The notes under the pieces were generated by a model that was not told the origin of the DNA, did no database searches, and worked only from the letters and a program-made list of their open reading frames with translations. A stretch of DNA of 64,000 nt, taken from assembly GCF_004187715.1 (NCBI RefSeq), contig NZ_QZWF01000003.1, positions 434,001-498,000 of the forward strand. Direction: 5' to 3'. Of the stretch, positions 55,947-64,000 are shown in pieces (within the stretch, counting starts at the first letter, position 1; each line of letters opens with the position of its first letter). This DNA comes from Streptomyces sp. F001 (GTDB lineage Bacteria; Actinomycetota; Actinomycetes; Streptomycetales; Streptomycetaceae). The translations under genes were made by a program, and so were the position numbers.

Positions 55947-56630
55947 ATGAGCCGGCGTTCCGGCATCCTCGAGTTCGCCGTACTCGGCCTGCTCCGCGAG
56001 TCACCGATGCACGGCTACGAGCTGCGCAAACGACTCAATACGTCACTGGGCGTGTTCCGTGCGTTCAGCTACGGGACGCTCTATCCCTGCCTCAAGACGC
56101 TGGTCGCCAACGGCTGGTTGATCGAGGAACCGGGGAACACATCCGAGGACGCCCTCGCCGCCCCACTGACCGGACGCCGCGCCAAGATCGTCTATCGGCT
56201 GACGGCGGAAGGTAAGGAGCACTTCGAGCAGCTGCTCGCGCAGACGGGCCCCGACGCGTACGAGGACGAGCACTTCGCCGCCCGGTTCGCCTTCTTCGGC
56301 CAGACCTCCCGGGACGTACGCATGCGCGTACTGGAGGGCCGCCGCAGTCGGCTGGAGGAGCGGCTGGAGAAGATGCGGGCCTCCCTGGCCCGCACTCGGG
56401 AGCGCCTCGACGACTACACCCTTGAGCTCCAGCGCCACGGAATGGAGTCCGTGGAGCGCGAAGTGCGCTGGCTGAACGAGCTCATCGAGAGCGAGCGGGC
56501 CGGGCGAGACCTTCGTGGTTCCGCCACCGGGGGGCCCGCTCAGCAGGACACCACATCTGGAGCGTCGGGCGACCTGCCCCGGCCCGGGGACACCTCCCGG
56601 CCGGATTCGCCCGACGACACCGCCATGTGA
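55947..56630 (+). CDS. PadR-family transcriptional regulator
   Basis: 227 residues. N-terminal winged helix (ILEFAVLGLLRESPMHGYELRKRL, YGTLYPCLKTL), then an alpha-helical dimer region (RRSRLEERLEKMRASLARTRERLDDYTLE), and a low-complexity tail (TSGASGDLPRPGDTSRP). Probably represses itself through the palindrome upstream. Neighbours inositol-phosphate synthase (45-bp gap), which may be in the same unit. Confidence 0.93.
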   Translation: MSRRSGILEFAVLGLLRESPMHGYELRKRLNTSLGVFRAFSYGTLYPCLKTLVANGWLIEEPGNTSEDALAAPLTGRRAKIVYRLTAEGKEHFEQLLAQTGPDAYEDEHFAARFAFFGQTSRDVRMRVLEGRRSRLEERLEKMRASLARTRERLDDYTLELQRHGMESVEREVRWLNELIESERAGRDLRGSATGGPAQQDTTSGASGDLPRPGDTSRPDSPDDTAM

Positions 56631-56675
56631 GGTTCCCGTCAGGGCCTCACCGAGTACACACAGGGAGCAACCGGA

Positions 56676-57758
56676 ATGGGTTCGGTTCGCGTAGCCATCG
56701 TCGGCGTCGGCAACTGCGCCGCGTCGCTGGTGCAGGGAGTCGAGTACTACAAGGACGCCGACCCGGCGTCCAAGGTCCCCGGCCTGATGCACGTCCAGTT
56801 CGGTGACTACCACGTTCGTGACGTGGAGTTCGTCGCCGCGTTCGATGTCGACGCGAAGAAGGTCGGCCTCGACCTCGCGGACGCCATCGGCGCCTCCGAG
56901 AACAACACCATCAAGATCTGCGACGTGCCGAACACCGGCGTGACCGTCCAGCGCGGCCACACCCTCGACGGTCTCGGCAAGTACTACCGCGAGACCATCG
57001 AGGAGTCCGCCGAGGAGCCGGTCGACATCGTCCAGGTCCTCAAGGACAAGCAGGTCGACGTCCTCGTCTGCTACCTGCCCGTCGGCTCCGAGGACGCAGC
57101 GAAGTACTACGCCCAGTGCGCCATCGACGCCAAGGTCGCCTTCGTCAACGCCCTCCCGGTCTTCATCGCCGGCACCAAGGAGTGGGCGGACAAGTTCACC
57201 GACGCGGGCGTCCCGATCGTCGGCGACGACATCAAGTCGCAGGTGGGCGCCACGATCACGCATCGCGTCATGGCGAAGCTGTTCGAGGACCGGGGCGTCG
57301 TCCTGGACCGCACGATGCAGCTGAACGTCGGCGGCAACATGGACTTCAAGAACATGCTCGAGCGCGAGCGCCTGGAGTCCAAGAAGATCTCCAAGACGCA
57401 GGCCGTCACCTCGCAGATCCCCGACCGGGAGCTCGGCGAGAAGAACGTCCACATCGGCCCGTCCGACTACGTCGCCTGGCTCGACGACCGCAAGTGGGCG
57501 TATGTCCGCCTCGAGGGTCGCGCCTTCGGTGACGTTCCGCTGAACCTGGAGTACAAGCTGGAGGTCTGGGACTCCCCGAACTCCGCCGGTGTCATCATCG
57601 ACGCCCTGCGCGCCGCGAAGATCGCCAAGGACCGCGGCATCGGCGGCCCGATCCTCTCCGCGTCGAGCTACTTCATGAAGTCCCCGCCGGTCCAGTACTT
57701 CGACGACGAGGCCCGCGAGAACGTCGAGAAGTTCATCCAGGGCACGGTCGAGCGCTAA
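56676..57758 (+). CDS. ino1: inositol-3-phosphate synthase
   Basis: Makes D-myo-inositol 3-phosphate from glucose 6-phosphate with NAD+; first step to phosphatidylinositol and mycothiol. 360 residues; NAD fold [12 protein letters not shown] at the start, [11 protein letters not shown] and [11 protein letters not shown] in the core, and [12 protein letters not shown]. The starts follow a weak GGAGCAACCGG site. A strong hairpin terminator follows. Confidence 0.96.
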   Translation: MGSVRVAIVGVGNCAASLVQGVEYYKDADPASKVPGLMHVQFGDYHVRDVEFVAAFDVDAKKVGLDLADAIGASENNTIKICDVPNTGVTVQRGHTLDGLGKYYRETIEESAEEPVDIVQVLKDKQVDVLVCYLPVGSEDAAKYYAQCAIDAKVAFVNALPVFIAGTKEWADKFTDAGVPIVGDDIKSQVGATITHRVMAKLFEDRGVVLDRTMQLNVGGNMDFKNMLERERLESKKISKTQAVTSQIPDRELGEKNVHIGPSDYVAWLDDRKWAYVRLEGRAFGDVPLNLEYKLEVWDSPNSAGVIIDALRAAKIAKDRGIGGPILSASSYFMKSPPVQYFDDEARENVEKFIQGTVER

Positions 57759-57781
57759 GTCGACCCCTTTTGCGGTCAGTT

Positions 57782-57815
57782 GAGGGTCCCCGGGGCACTG
57801 CCCCCGGGGACCCTC
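57782..57815 (+). terminator. hairpin terminator after ino1
   Basis: Perfect 14-bp stem (57782-57795 with 57802-57815), 6-nt loop, 24 bp after the stop. Confidence 0.82.
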
Positions 57816-57836
57816 CCCGTATGTGAGGCTGTGCCC

Positions 57837-59099
57837 ATGGCCGTCGTGCGCGATCTGCGCGTCCTGCTCCGATTCCGGGACTTCCGGCGCCTGCTCGCCG
57901 TACGGCTTCTCTCCCAGGGCGCCGACGGCGTCTACCAGGTCGGGCTCGCGACCTACGTTGTCTTCTCCCCGGAGAAGCAGACCTCGGCCACCGCGATCGC
58001 CTCGGCCATGGCGGTGCTGCTCCTCCCGTACTCCCTGGTGGGCCCCTTCGCCGGCGTCCTGCTGGACCGCTGGCGTCGCCGGCAGGTCTTTCTGTACGGC
58101 AACCTGCTGCGCGCCCTGCTGGCGTCGACGACGGCGGTGCTGATGCTGAGCCCCGTCCCGGACTGGCTCTTCTACATCTCCGCCCTGTGCGTCACCGCCG
58201 TCAACCGCTTCGTCCTCGCGGGGCTGTCCGCAGCGCTGCCCCGCGTGGTCGACGAGGACCGCCTGGTCATGGCCAACTCCTTGTCCCCGACGGCCGGTAC
58301 CCTCGCCGCGACCGCGGGCGGCGGCCTCGCCTTCGTCGTACGGCTGCTGATCGCGGACTCGGACACCGTGGTGGTACTGCTGGGCGCCGTGCTGTATCTG
58401 TGCTCGGCGTTGGCCTCCCTGCGTATCGCCCGGGACCTGCTGGGTCCGGACCGTGATCTGGTGCAGCCACGCCTGGCGGCGGCGCTCTCCGGAACCACCC
58501 GTGACCTCGTGGCCGGAGTACGCCACCTCGCCGCGCCGATACGCCGGGACGCCGCCTGGGCGCTTGCGTCGATGACGCTGATGCGGTTCTGCTACGGCGC
58601 CCTGACGGTCATGCTGCTGATGCTCTGCCGGTACGCCCTGACCACGAACACGGACGACGGACTCGCCCTGCTGGGGCTGGCGGTGGGAATCTCCGGCGCC
58701 GGCTTCTTCGCGGCGGCCGTGCTGACTCCCTGGGCCGCGGGACGGCTCGGCCCCGGAGGCTGGATCGTCGTCTGCGCGGCATCCGCTGCCGTCCTGGTGC
58801 CCGCCCTCGGCCTCCCGTTCGCCACCGCACCCGTCCTGGTCGCGGCCTTCGTCCTGGGCCTCACCACTCAGGGCGCAAAGATCTCCACGGACACGATCGT
58901 GCAGTCGTCAGTCGACGACGGCTTCCGCGGCCGGATCTTCTCCCTCTACGACGTCCTGTTCAACATCGCCTTCGTCGGCGCCGCCGGTGTTGCCGCGCTG
59001 ATGCTGCCGCCGGACGGGCGCTCGGTGCACCTGGTACTCACGGTGGCTGCGCTCTACGGGGCAGTTGCGGCGGCTATGGCCCGCTTTGAACTCCGGTAA
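57837..59099 (+). CDS. MFS transporter
   Basis: 420 residues, about 12 TM helices (for example ALASMTLMRFCYGALTVMLLML; VLVAAFVLGLTTQG). The N-terminus VVRDLRVLLRFRDFRRLLAVRL is common in MDR-type exporters. A late motif FRGRIFSLYDVLFNIAFV matches the same group. Substrate unknown. No regulator beside it. Confidence 0.9.
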   Translation: MAVVRDLRVLLRFRDFRRLLAVRLLSQGADGVYQVGLATYVVFSPEKQTSATAIASAMAVLLLPYSLVGPFAGVLLDRWRRRQVFLYGNLLRALLASTTAVLMLSPVPDWLFYISALCVTAVNRFVLAGLSAALPRVVDEDRLVMANSLSPTAGTLAATAGGGLAFVVRLLIADSDTVVVLLGAVLYLCSALASLRIARDLLGPDRDLVQPRLAAALSGTTRDLVAGVRHLAAPIRRDAAWALASMTLMRFCYGALTVMLLMLCRYALTTNTDDGLALLGLAVGISGAGFFAAAVLTPWAAGRLGPGGWIVVCAASAAVLVPALGLPFATAPVLVAAFVLGLTTQGAKISTDTIVQSSVDDGFRGRIFSLYDVLFNIAFVGAAGVAALMLPPDGRSVHLVLTVAALYGAVAAAMARFELR

Positions 59100-59223
59100 G
59101 TGTCACACCAGTGCCACAGAGTCACTCCCGGCTGTGGAGTTGTCAGTAGGGCCCGATAACTTACGTGGGTCTTATGCGCGCGCCTGCGGTGCGCCGCACA
59201 CCTACGTTCCAGGGGGACCCCAA

Positions 59224-59736
59224 GTGACAACTCCGCCGCCCCAGGGCAACCCGTTCGCGCAGGGCCAGCCGCAAGGCCAGAACCCCTACGCGCAGGGCCA
59301 GCCCCAGGCCCCGTACCCGCCGCAGGGCGGCTACCCCCAGCAGCCCGGCCAGCCCGGCTTCCCCCAGCAGGGGGCCCCGTATGCCCCGGTCCCGCCGGAG
59401 CAGCCCCGCCGCCGGTTCAGCTTCAAGACGATCAAGAACGTCGTCATCGTCATCGCCGTCCTGACCGCAGTCATCGGCGGTTGGATCGCAAGCCGGGACG
59501 ACGCCGATCAGGCCGCGGTGGGCGACTGCCTCAAATCCGCGTCCTCGTCCTCGGACCGCATGGAGGTCGTGGACTGCTCCTCCTCGGAGGCCGAGGTCAA
59601 GGTCCTCAAGAAGGTCCCCGGGCACTACACGGAGTTCACCGCCGAGACCGAGTGCCGCAAGGTCGACGAGGCCACCGGCTTCTATGCCGAGACGGGCGAC
59701 GGGGAAGAATTCCTCCTGTGCCTCACTGAGGTCTGA
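59224..59736 (+). CDS. Gln/Pro-rich small membrane-anchored protein
   Basis: 170 residues from a GTG with AGGGGGA upstream. Residues 1-~60 are Gln/Pro/Gly/Tyr repeats (PQGQNPYAQGQPQAPYPPQG), one TM (NVVIVIAVLTAVIGGWIA), and a C-terminal ~90-residue domain outside with four Cys (VGDCL, VVDCSSS, TECRKV, LLCLTE), likely two disulfides. LppU-like in architecture. Function unknown. Confidence 0.82.
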   Translation: MTTPPPQGNPFAQGQPQGQNPYAQGQPQAPYPPQGGYPQQPGQPGFPQQGAPYAPVPPEQPRRRFSFKTIKNVVIVIAVLTAVIGGWIASRDDADQAAVGDCLKSASSSSDRMEVVDCSSSEAEVKVLKKVPGHYTEFTAETECRKVDEATGFYAETGDGEEFLLCLTEV

Positions 59737-59763
59737 TCTGAAGCAGCCGGTTCCACGGACCGA

Positions 59764-59779
59764 TGTTTCACGTGAAACA
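59764..59779. promoter_or_regulatory. parS site (perfect)
   Basis: TGTTTCACGTGAAACA, symmetric to 59761-59782. First of a pair 101 bp apart. Confidence 0.93.
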
Positions 59780-59795
59780 TCGTCGGGACTGTCGC

Positions 59796-59829
59796 ACGGC
59801 GCCGCATCAACACCACGGTGCGGCGCCGT
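59796..59829. terminator. bidirectional hairpin terminator between two parS sites
   Basis: Perfect 11-bp stem (59796-59806 with 59819-59829) with 12-nt loop, between convergent genes. Confidence 0.72.
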
Positions 59830-59864
59830 TTCCCATAGGGCTCGTTCGCAAGGCTGCGGGGTCA

Positions 59865-59880
59865 TGTTTCACGTGAAACA
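59865..59880. promoter_or_regulatory. parS site (perfect) in a 32-bp palindrome
   Basis: TGTTTCACGTGAAACA with symmetry over 59857-59888. Confidence 0.93.
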
Positions 59881-59898
59881 TGACCCCGTTTCACCGCC

Positions 59899-61338
59899 TC
59901 AGCCCTGTGCGGCCCACCACTCCTTGAGCGCCGCGACAGCCGCATCGTGCTCCATGGGCCCGTTCTCCAGGCGCAGTTCCAGCATGTGCTTGTAGGCGCG
60001 ACCCACAGCAGGACCAGGCTTGATGTCCAGGAGCTCCATGATCTGGTTGCCGTCGAGGTCGGGCCGGATGGCGTCCAGTTCCTCCTGCTCCTGCAACTGG
60101 GCGATCCGCTCCTCCAGGCCGTCGTACGCCCGCGACAGCGCCGCCGCCTTGCGCTTGTTCCGCGTTGTGCAGTCCGAGCGGGTCAGCTTGTGCAGACGGT
60201 CGAGAAGGTGCCCCGCGTCCCTTACGTAACGCCGGACCGCGGAGTCGGTCCATTCCCCGGTCCCGTAGCCGTGGAAGCGGAGGTGGAGCTCGACCAGGCG
60301 TGAGACGTCCTTCACCAGTTCGTTGGAGTACTTCAGGGCCGTCATGCGCTTCTTGGTCATCTTCGCCCCGACCACCTCGTGATGGTGGAACGAGACCCGG
60401 CCGTCCTTCTCGAAGCGGCGCGTCCGCGGCTTGCCGATGTCGTGCAGCAGCGCGGCCAGGCGGAGGGTCAGGTCCGGGCCGTTCTTCTCCAGCGCGATCG
60501 CCTGCTCCAGGACGATCAGGGTGTGGTCGTAGACGTCCTTGTGGCGGTGGTGCTCGTCACGCTCCAGCCGCAGCGCCGGCAGCTCCGGCAGCACATGATC
60601 GGCGAGCCCGGTGTCGACCAGCAGAGCCAGCCCCTTGCGCGGGCAGGCGGAGAGGATCAGCTTGTTCAGCTCGTCCCGCACCCGCTCGGCCGAGACGATC
60701 TCGATGCGCCCGGCCATCTCCTTCATCGCCGCGACGACCTCGGGGGCCACCTCGAAATCGAGCTGGGCCGCGAAACGGGCCGCCCGCATCATCCGAAGCG
60801 GGTCGTCCGAGAAGGACTCCTCGGGCGTGCCCGGAGTGCGCAGGACCCGCGCCGCCAGATCGTCCCGCCCGCCGTACGGATCGATGAACTTGTTCTCCGG
60901 GAGCGCGACGGCCATCGCGTTCACGGTGAAGTCACGCCGGACGAGGTCCTCCTCGATGGAGTCGCCGTACGACACCTCGGGCTTGCGCGACGTCCGGTCG
61001 TACGCCTCCGACCGGTAGGTGGTCACCTCGATCTGGAAGCCGTCCTTCTGGGCACCGACCGTACCGAAGGCAATGCCCACGTCCCACACGGAGTCCGCCC
61101 ACGGCCGCACGATCTTCAGAACGTCCTCGGGGCGGGCGTCGGTCGTGAAGTCCAGGTCGTTGCCGAGCCGGCCCAGCAGCGCATCCCGGACCGAGCCGCC
61201 GACCAGGGCAAGTGAGAATCCCGTCTCCTGGAAGCGGCGGGCGAGGTCGTCGGCGACCGGGGCGACCCGCAGCGGCTCACTCACCGCGCGGTGCCGCACC
61301 TGGCTCAGGGCACTGGTGTCATCGTTGGCGTTCGGCAC
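59899..61338 (-). CDS. pcnA: CCA-adding tRNA nucleotidyltransferase
   Basis: Adds or repairs the 3' CCA of tRNA. 479 residues from a GTG (VPNANDDTSALSQ). The nucleotidyltransferase motif is LVGGSVRDALLGRLGNDLDFTT, followed by EEDLVRRDFTVNAMAVALP, the DDPLRMMRAARFAAQL signature, and an HD domain (LLHDIGKPRT, FHHHEVVGAKM). The extra HD domain is the usual bacterial fusion for 2'-phosphatase or phosphodiesterase activity. Divergent from the DUF6049 gene. Confidence 0.94.
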   Translation of the reverse strand: MPNANDDTSALSQVRHRAVSEPLRVAPVADDLARRFQETGFSLALVGGSVRDALLGRLGNDLDFTTDARPEDVLKIVRPWADSVWDVGIAFGTVGAQKDGFQIEVTTYRSEAYDRTSRKPEVSYGDSIEEDLVRRDFTVNAMAVALPENKFIDPYGGRDDLAARVLRTPGTPEESFSDDPLRMMRAARFAAQLDFEVAPEVVAAMKEMAGRIEIVSAERVRDELNKLILSACPRKGLALLVDTGLADHVLPELPALRLERDEHHRHKDVYDHTLIVLEQAIALEKNGPDLTLRLAALLHDIGKPRTRRFEKDGRVSFHHHEVVGAKMTKKRMTALKYSNELVKDVSRLVELHLRFHGYGTGEWTDSAVRRYVRDAGHLLDRLHKLTRSDCTTRNKRKAAALSRAYDGLEERIAQLQEQEELDAIRPDLDGNQIMELLDIKPGPAVGRAYKHMLELRLENGPMEHDAAVAALKEWWAAQG

Positions 61339-61607
61339 AACAGAAGAGGGTACGTGGCCCGGCCGACCGCGAGCGCCTCGATTGATCGCACGCAAACACC
61401 GCTGTCGATACGGGCACAAGGTCAGCCCTCACGACGTACGCAGGCGTTCCTCTTGATACGCGCATTTATACGCGCACATACGGGACGCGGCCCCGCCTTC
61501 CCCGATCCTGTGGAGCAGTCCGCGGCACTTCCCCTCAGCGCGCATCGTTACCATGCGTGGACGCACATTCCGACGACCACTGACGACGACGAGGGACGGA
61601 CCAGCGC

Positions 61608-63995
61608 GTGGCCGAGGCGGCAGACTTCCAGGGGACGAGTCCCTCACCTGCCCGCCGGTGGATGAGGCGCACCGCGGCGCTGCTGGCCAGTGCGCCCCTG
61701 CTGGCGGGCCTGCTCCAGCTCCCCGCCGCCCCTGCCGCGGACGCCGCCGGACAGACCTCCGCGCGGGCTGCCTCCGGCTCCCGCACAGTGACCGTCGCCC
61801 TCGATTCGCTCAGTCCCAGCGCACCCACCGAGGGCGACACGCTGACCGTCTCCGGCACAGTGACCAACAACGGCAAGCAGGCGGTCACCAACGCCCATGT
61901 GGATCTGCGTGTGGGCCCCGAGCTGACGACCCGATCGGCGATCGACATCGCTGCCAAGCGCACCGGGTACGTACCGGGCGCCGACGGCACGGCGATCGGC
62001 GGCTCGTTCACGCAGGAGTTCGCCAAGCTGACTCCGGGCGTCGGCGAGCGCTTCAGTATCTCCGTACCGGTCGACGACCTGGACCTGGGCGGTAACGGTG
62101 TCTACCAGCTCGGCGTCTCGCTGTCCGGCGAGACGGCCGCGCAGCCCTGGGAGCAGGTGCTGGGCATCGAGCGGACGTTCCTGCCGTGGCAGCCCGCCGA
62201 AGCGGACACGAGGACGAAGACCACGGTCCTGTGGCCGCTGGTGTCCACCGGGCACATGACGGCGGAGACGGGCTCGAACGAACAGCAGACGCCGGTCTTC
62301 CTCAACGACGGCCTCGCCAAGGAGATCGCCCCGGGCGGCCGTCTGGAGCAGCTGGTGTCGCTGGGCAAGGACCTCGACGTCACCTGGGTGATCGACCCGG
62401 ACCTCCTGGCCTCCGTCGACGCGATGACGCGCGGCTACCGGGTCCAGGGCGAGGGCGAGACCACGGCGGGCACCCACCAGGCGGTCGCGAAGCAGTGGCT
62501 GGCCGACCTGCAGAAGGCGGTGGCGGACAAGGAGGTCGTCGCCCTGCCCTTCGCCGACCCGGACCTCGCCTCCCTCGCCCACAACGGCACGGACGTCACC
62601 GGCTCACTGAGCCAGTTCAAGGCGGCCACCGACGTCGCCGCCACCACGGTGAAGACCGTGCTCCACGTGACACCGAGCACCGACTTCGCCTGGCCTGTGG
62701 ACGGCGCCGTGGACCCGTCGATCGTCAAGGTCGCCACCTCCGCCGGCGCCGACAAGGTGATCGCCCGCAGCGACAGCCTGGAGGAGACCGGCGGCCTGCC
62801 GTACACGCCCTCCGCGGCCCGTCCCATCGGCGGCGGCACCACAGCGGTGGTCGCGGACGCGCGGCTGTCGACGGCTTTCCAGGGCGATCTGACGAGGGCG
62901 TCCGCCAACACACTGGCCGTACAGAAGTTCCTCGCCCAGAGCCTCGCCCTCAACCTCCAGACGAACCAGCAGCGCAGCATCGTCATCGCCCCGCAGCGCA
63001 TGCCGACCGCCAGCCAGGCCCGGGCCACGGCCGAAGCGGTCACGGCCCTGCAGGCCGGCACCTGGACGGAGGCCCAGGAGCTCACCTCGGCCGCCAAGGC
63101 CAAACCGGACCCCGGCGCCACCACGAACGTGCCGTCGGCCTCCGACTACCCGTCCTCGCTGCGCAAGCAGGAACTGCCCCGCTCGGCCTTCGAACAGATC
63201 GCGCAGACGCAGGACAAGCTCGACAGCTTCAAGGTGATCCTCACCCAGCAGTCCCGGGTGGTGACCCCCTTCGGGCGGGCCATAAACCGCGAGATGTCCA
63301 CGTCGTGGCGCGGCCTGGCCACCGAGGCCCAGGGTTACCGCGACGGCGTGGAGTCATATCTCGACGACCTGTCCGAAGGGGTCACACTGATCGACAAGTC
63401 GGAGACCAAACTCTCCGGCCGCAGTGCCACGATCCCGGTGACCGTGCAGAACAACCTGGTCCAGGGCGTCGACAACCTGGTCCTGCGGCTGACCTCGACC
63501 AGCCCGACCCGCCTCGAGATCGGCGGCAAGGCCTACGACGAGCAGTCCGTCGCCGTCTCCGGCGGCCACAGCCAGTCCGTGAAGTTCACCACGTCCGCCA
63601 ACGCCAACGGCCGGGTGACCGTCTACGCCCAGCTGTTCACGGAGGACGGCCATCCGTACGGGGCACCCGTCCGCTTCGACGTGAAGGTCACCGAGATCAC
63701 GGCCACGGTGATGCTGGTCATCGGCGGCGGTGTCCTGCTGCTCGTCCTGGCCGGCTTCCGGATGTACACCCAGCGCAAGCGCGCGGCCGCCCGCGAGGCC
63801 GACGGGGACGCCCCCGAGACCGCGGACGAGCCCGGCGACGGTCCGCAGAACCCCGAAAGCCCCGAACACCGTCTCAGGGAGGAGTCGGGCACCCGGCCCG
63901 GGGCAGGCGCCCCGGAGCAGCCGAGTGACCCGACACCGGACACCTCAGCGGAAAGCGCCGACCCGTCCGGGACGGGTGAGAGAGTGGACCGTTGA
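61608..63995 (+). CDS. DUF6049-type secreted/anchored envelope protein
   Basis: 795 residues from a GTG. Signal segment at 15-47 (RRWMRRTAALLASAPLLAGLL...AAPAADAA). A large extracellular part includes a LPWQPAEADTRTKTTVLWPL region and beta-rich sequences (VTVALDSLSPSAPTEGDTLTVSGTV). One TM near 697-720 (TVMLVIGGGVLLLVLAGF), then a basic and acidic tail in the cytoplasm. Usually located just before the MurJ-like lipid II flippase gene. The ATG at 63997-63999 probably opens that gene, cut by the window edge. Confidence 0.86.
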   Translation: MAEAADFQGTSPSPARRWMRRTAALLASAPLLAGLLQLPAAPAADAAGQTSARAASGSRTVTVALDSLSPSAPTEGDTLTVSGTVTNNGKQAVTNAHVDLRVGPELTTRSAIDIAAKRTGYVPGADGTAIGGSFTQEFAKLTPGVGERFSISVPVDDLDLGGNGVYQLGVSLSGETAAQPWEQVLGIERTFLPWQPAEADTRTKTTVLWPLVSTGHMTAETGSNEQQTPVFLNDGLAKEIAPGGRLEQLVSLGKDLDVTWVIDPDLLASVDAMTRGYRVQGEGETTAGTHQAVAKQWLADLQKAVADKEVVALPFADPDLASLAHNGTDVTGSLSQFKAATDVAATTVKTVLHVTPSTDFAWPVDGAVDPSIVKVATSAGADKVIARSDSLEETGGLPYTPSAARPIGGGTTAVVADARLSTAFQGDLTRASANTLAVQKFLAQSLALNLQTNQQRSIVIAPQRMPTASQARATAEAVTALQAGTWTEAQELTSAAKAKPDPGATTNVPSASDYPSSLRKQELPRSAFEQIAQTQDKLDSFKVILTQQSRVVTPFGRAINREMSTSWRGLATEAQGYRDGVESYLDDLSEGVTLIDKSETKLSGRSATIPVTVQNNLVQGVDNLVLRLTSTSPTRLEIGGKAYDEQSVAVSGGHSQSVKFTTSANANGRVTVYAQLFTEDGHPYGAPVRFDVKVTEITATVMLVIGGGVLLLVLAGFRMYTQRKRAAAREADGDAPETADEPGDGPQNPESPEHRLREESGTRPGAGAPEQPSDPTPDTSAESADPSGTGERVDR

Positions 63996-64000
63996 CATGT

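Noticed and set aside
56043..58526. 827-codon open frame on the minus strand across padR, ino1 and the MFS gene
   Set aside because: Antisense shadow of high-GC genes on the plus strand; composition is Arg/Gly/Asp-rich junk with no domain or ribosome site.

Overview
The window is a stretch of a Streptomyces chromosome (or a very close relative). The DNA is very GC-rich, with GTG/ATG starts and few TTA codons. It carries ssgA/ssgR, which are specific to sporulating actinomycetes, and many copies of the ParB site parS (TGTTTCACGTGAAACA), which in Streptomyces cluster around oriC. Gene order (cydA-cydB-cydCD, hisC, thiC, ssgA, dnaB, rplI-rpsR-ssb-rpsF, femX-like, class A PBP, padR, ino1, pcnA) matches the core region beside oriC as I know it from model Streptomyces. 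Most genes are conserved housekeeping or developmental genes, not mobile DNA. I see no tRNA, rRNA, CRISPR, prophage or insertion sequence.

Layout. 1-3.5 kb: two ABC-2 exporter ATPase/permease pairs on the minus strand. 3.5-9.2 kb: a hydrolase-dehydrogenase fusion preceded by a 24-codon ORF, a DnaA-box cluster, kptA, a luciferase-like oxidoreductase, a HAD phosphatase and a secreted M23 peptidase. 9.3-15.5 kb: cytochrome bd oxidase operon cydA-cydB-cydCD under a Rex operator. 15.6-22.2 kb: hisC-type aminotransferase, LacI regulator, PPP-type phosphatase, a membrane protein and a TerD-vWA fusion. 22.3-26.4 kb: a thiC 3' remnant, a LysR/DUF1801/VOC cassette, intact thiC and its TPP riboswitch. 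26.5-30.6 kb: YibE/F-type membrane protein, ssgA, ssgR, small membrane protein. 30.8-38.7 kb: cupin, a holin-like/phosphotyrosine phosphatase/cystathionine gamma-lyase operon, a TTA-containing LysR, NUDIX, a globin-reductase, HAD, double GNAT. 38.8-43 kb: HbpS-like protein, MFS with divergent MarR, GNAT, beta-lactamase-fold hydrolase. 43-48.2 kb: dnaB, MATE exporter, and the rpsF-ssb-rpsR-rplI operon. 48.4-55.6 kb: cell-envelope block (FemX-like transferase, alanine-racemase-like protein, GT87-like transferase, class A PBP). 55.8-64 kb: PadR with a clear operator, inositol-phosphate synthase, MFS, a Gln/Pro-rich membrane protein, CCA-adding enzyme, and a DUF6049-type envelope protein.

The strongest unusual observations are: (1) parS-like palindromes built into the long P3 arm of the thiC TPP riboswitch; (2) a diverged, decayed thiC 3' end with its own terminator bracketing a LysR/DUF1801/VOC cassette; (3) a GGGGGTAC slippage-prone tract inside the 5' end of ssgR that could phase-switch this sporulation regulator; (4) at least twelve parS or parS-like sites, several fused to or sandwiching transcription terminators; (5) DnaA-box clusters before kptA and between dnaB and the MATE gene.
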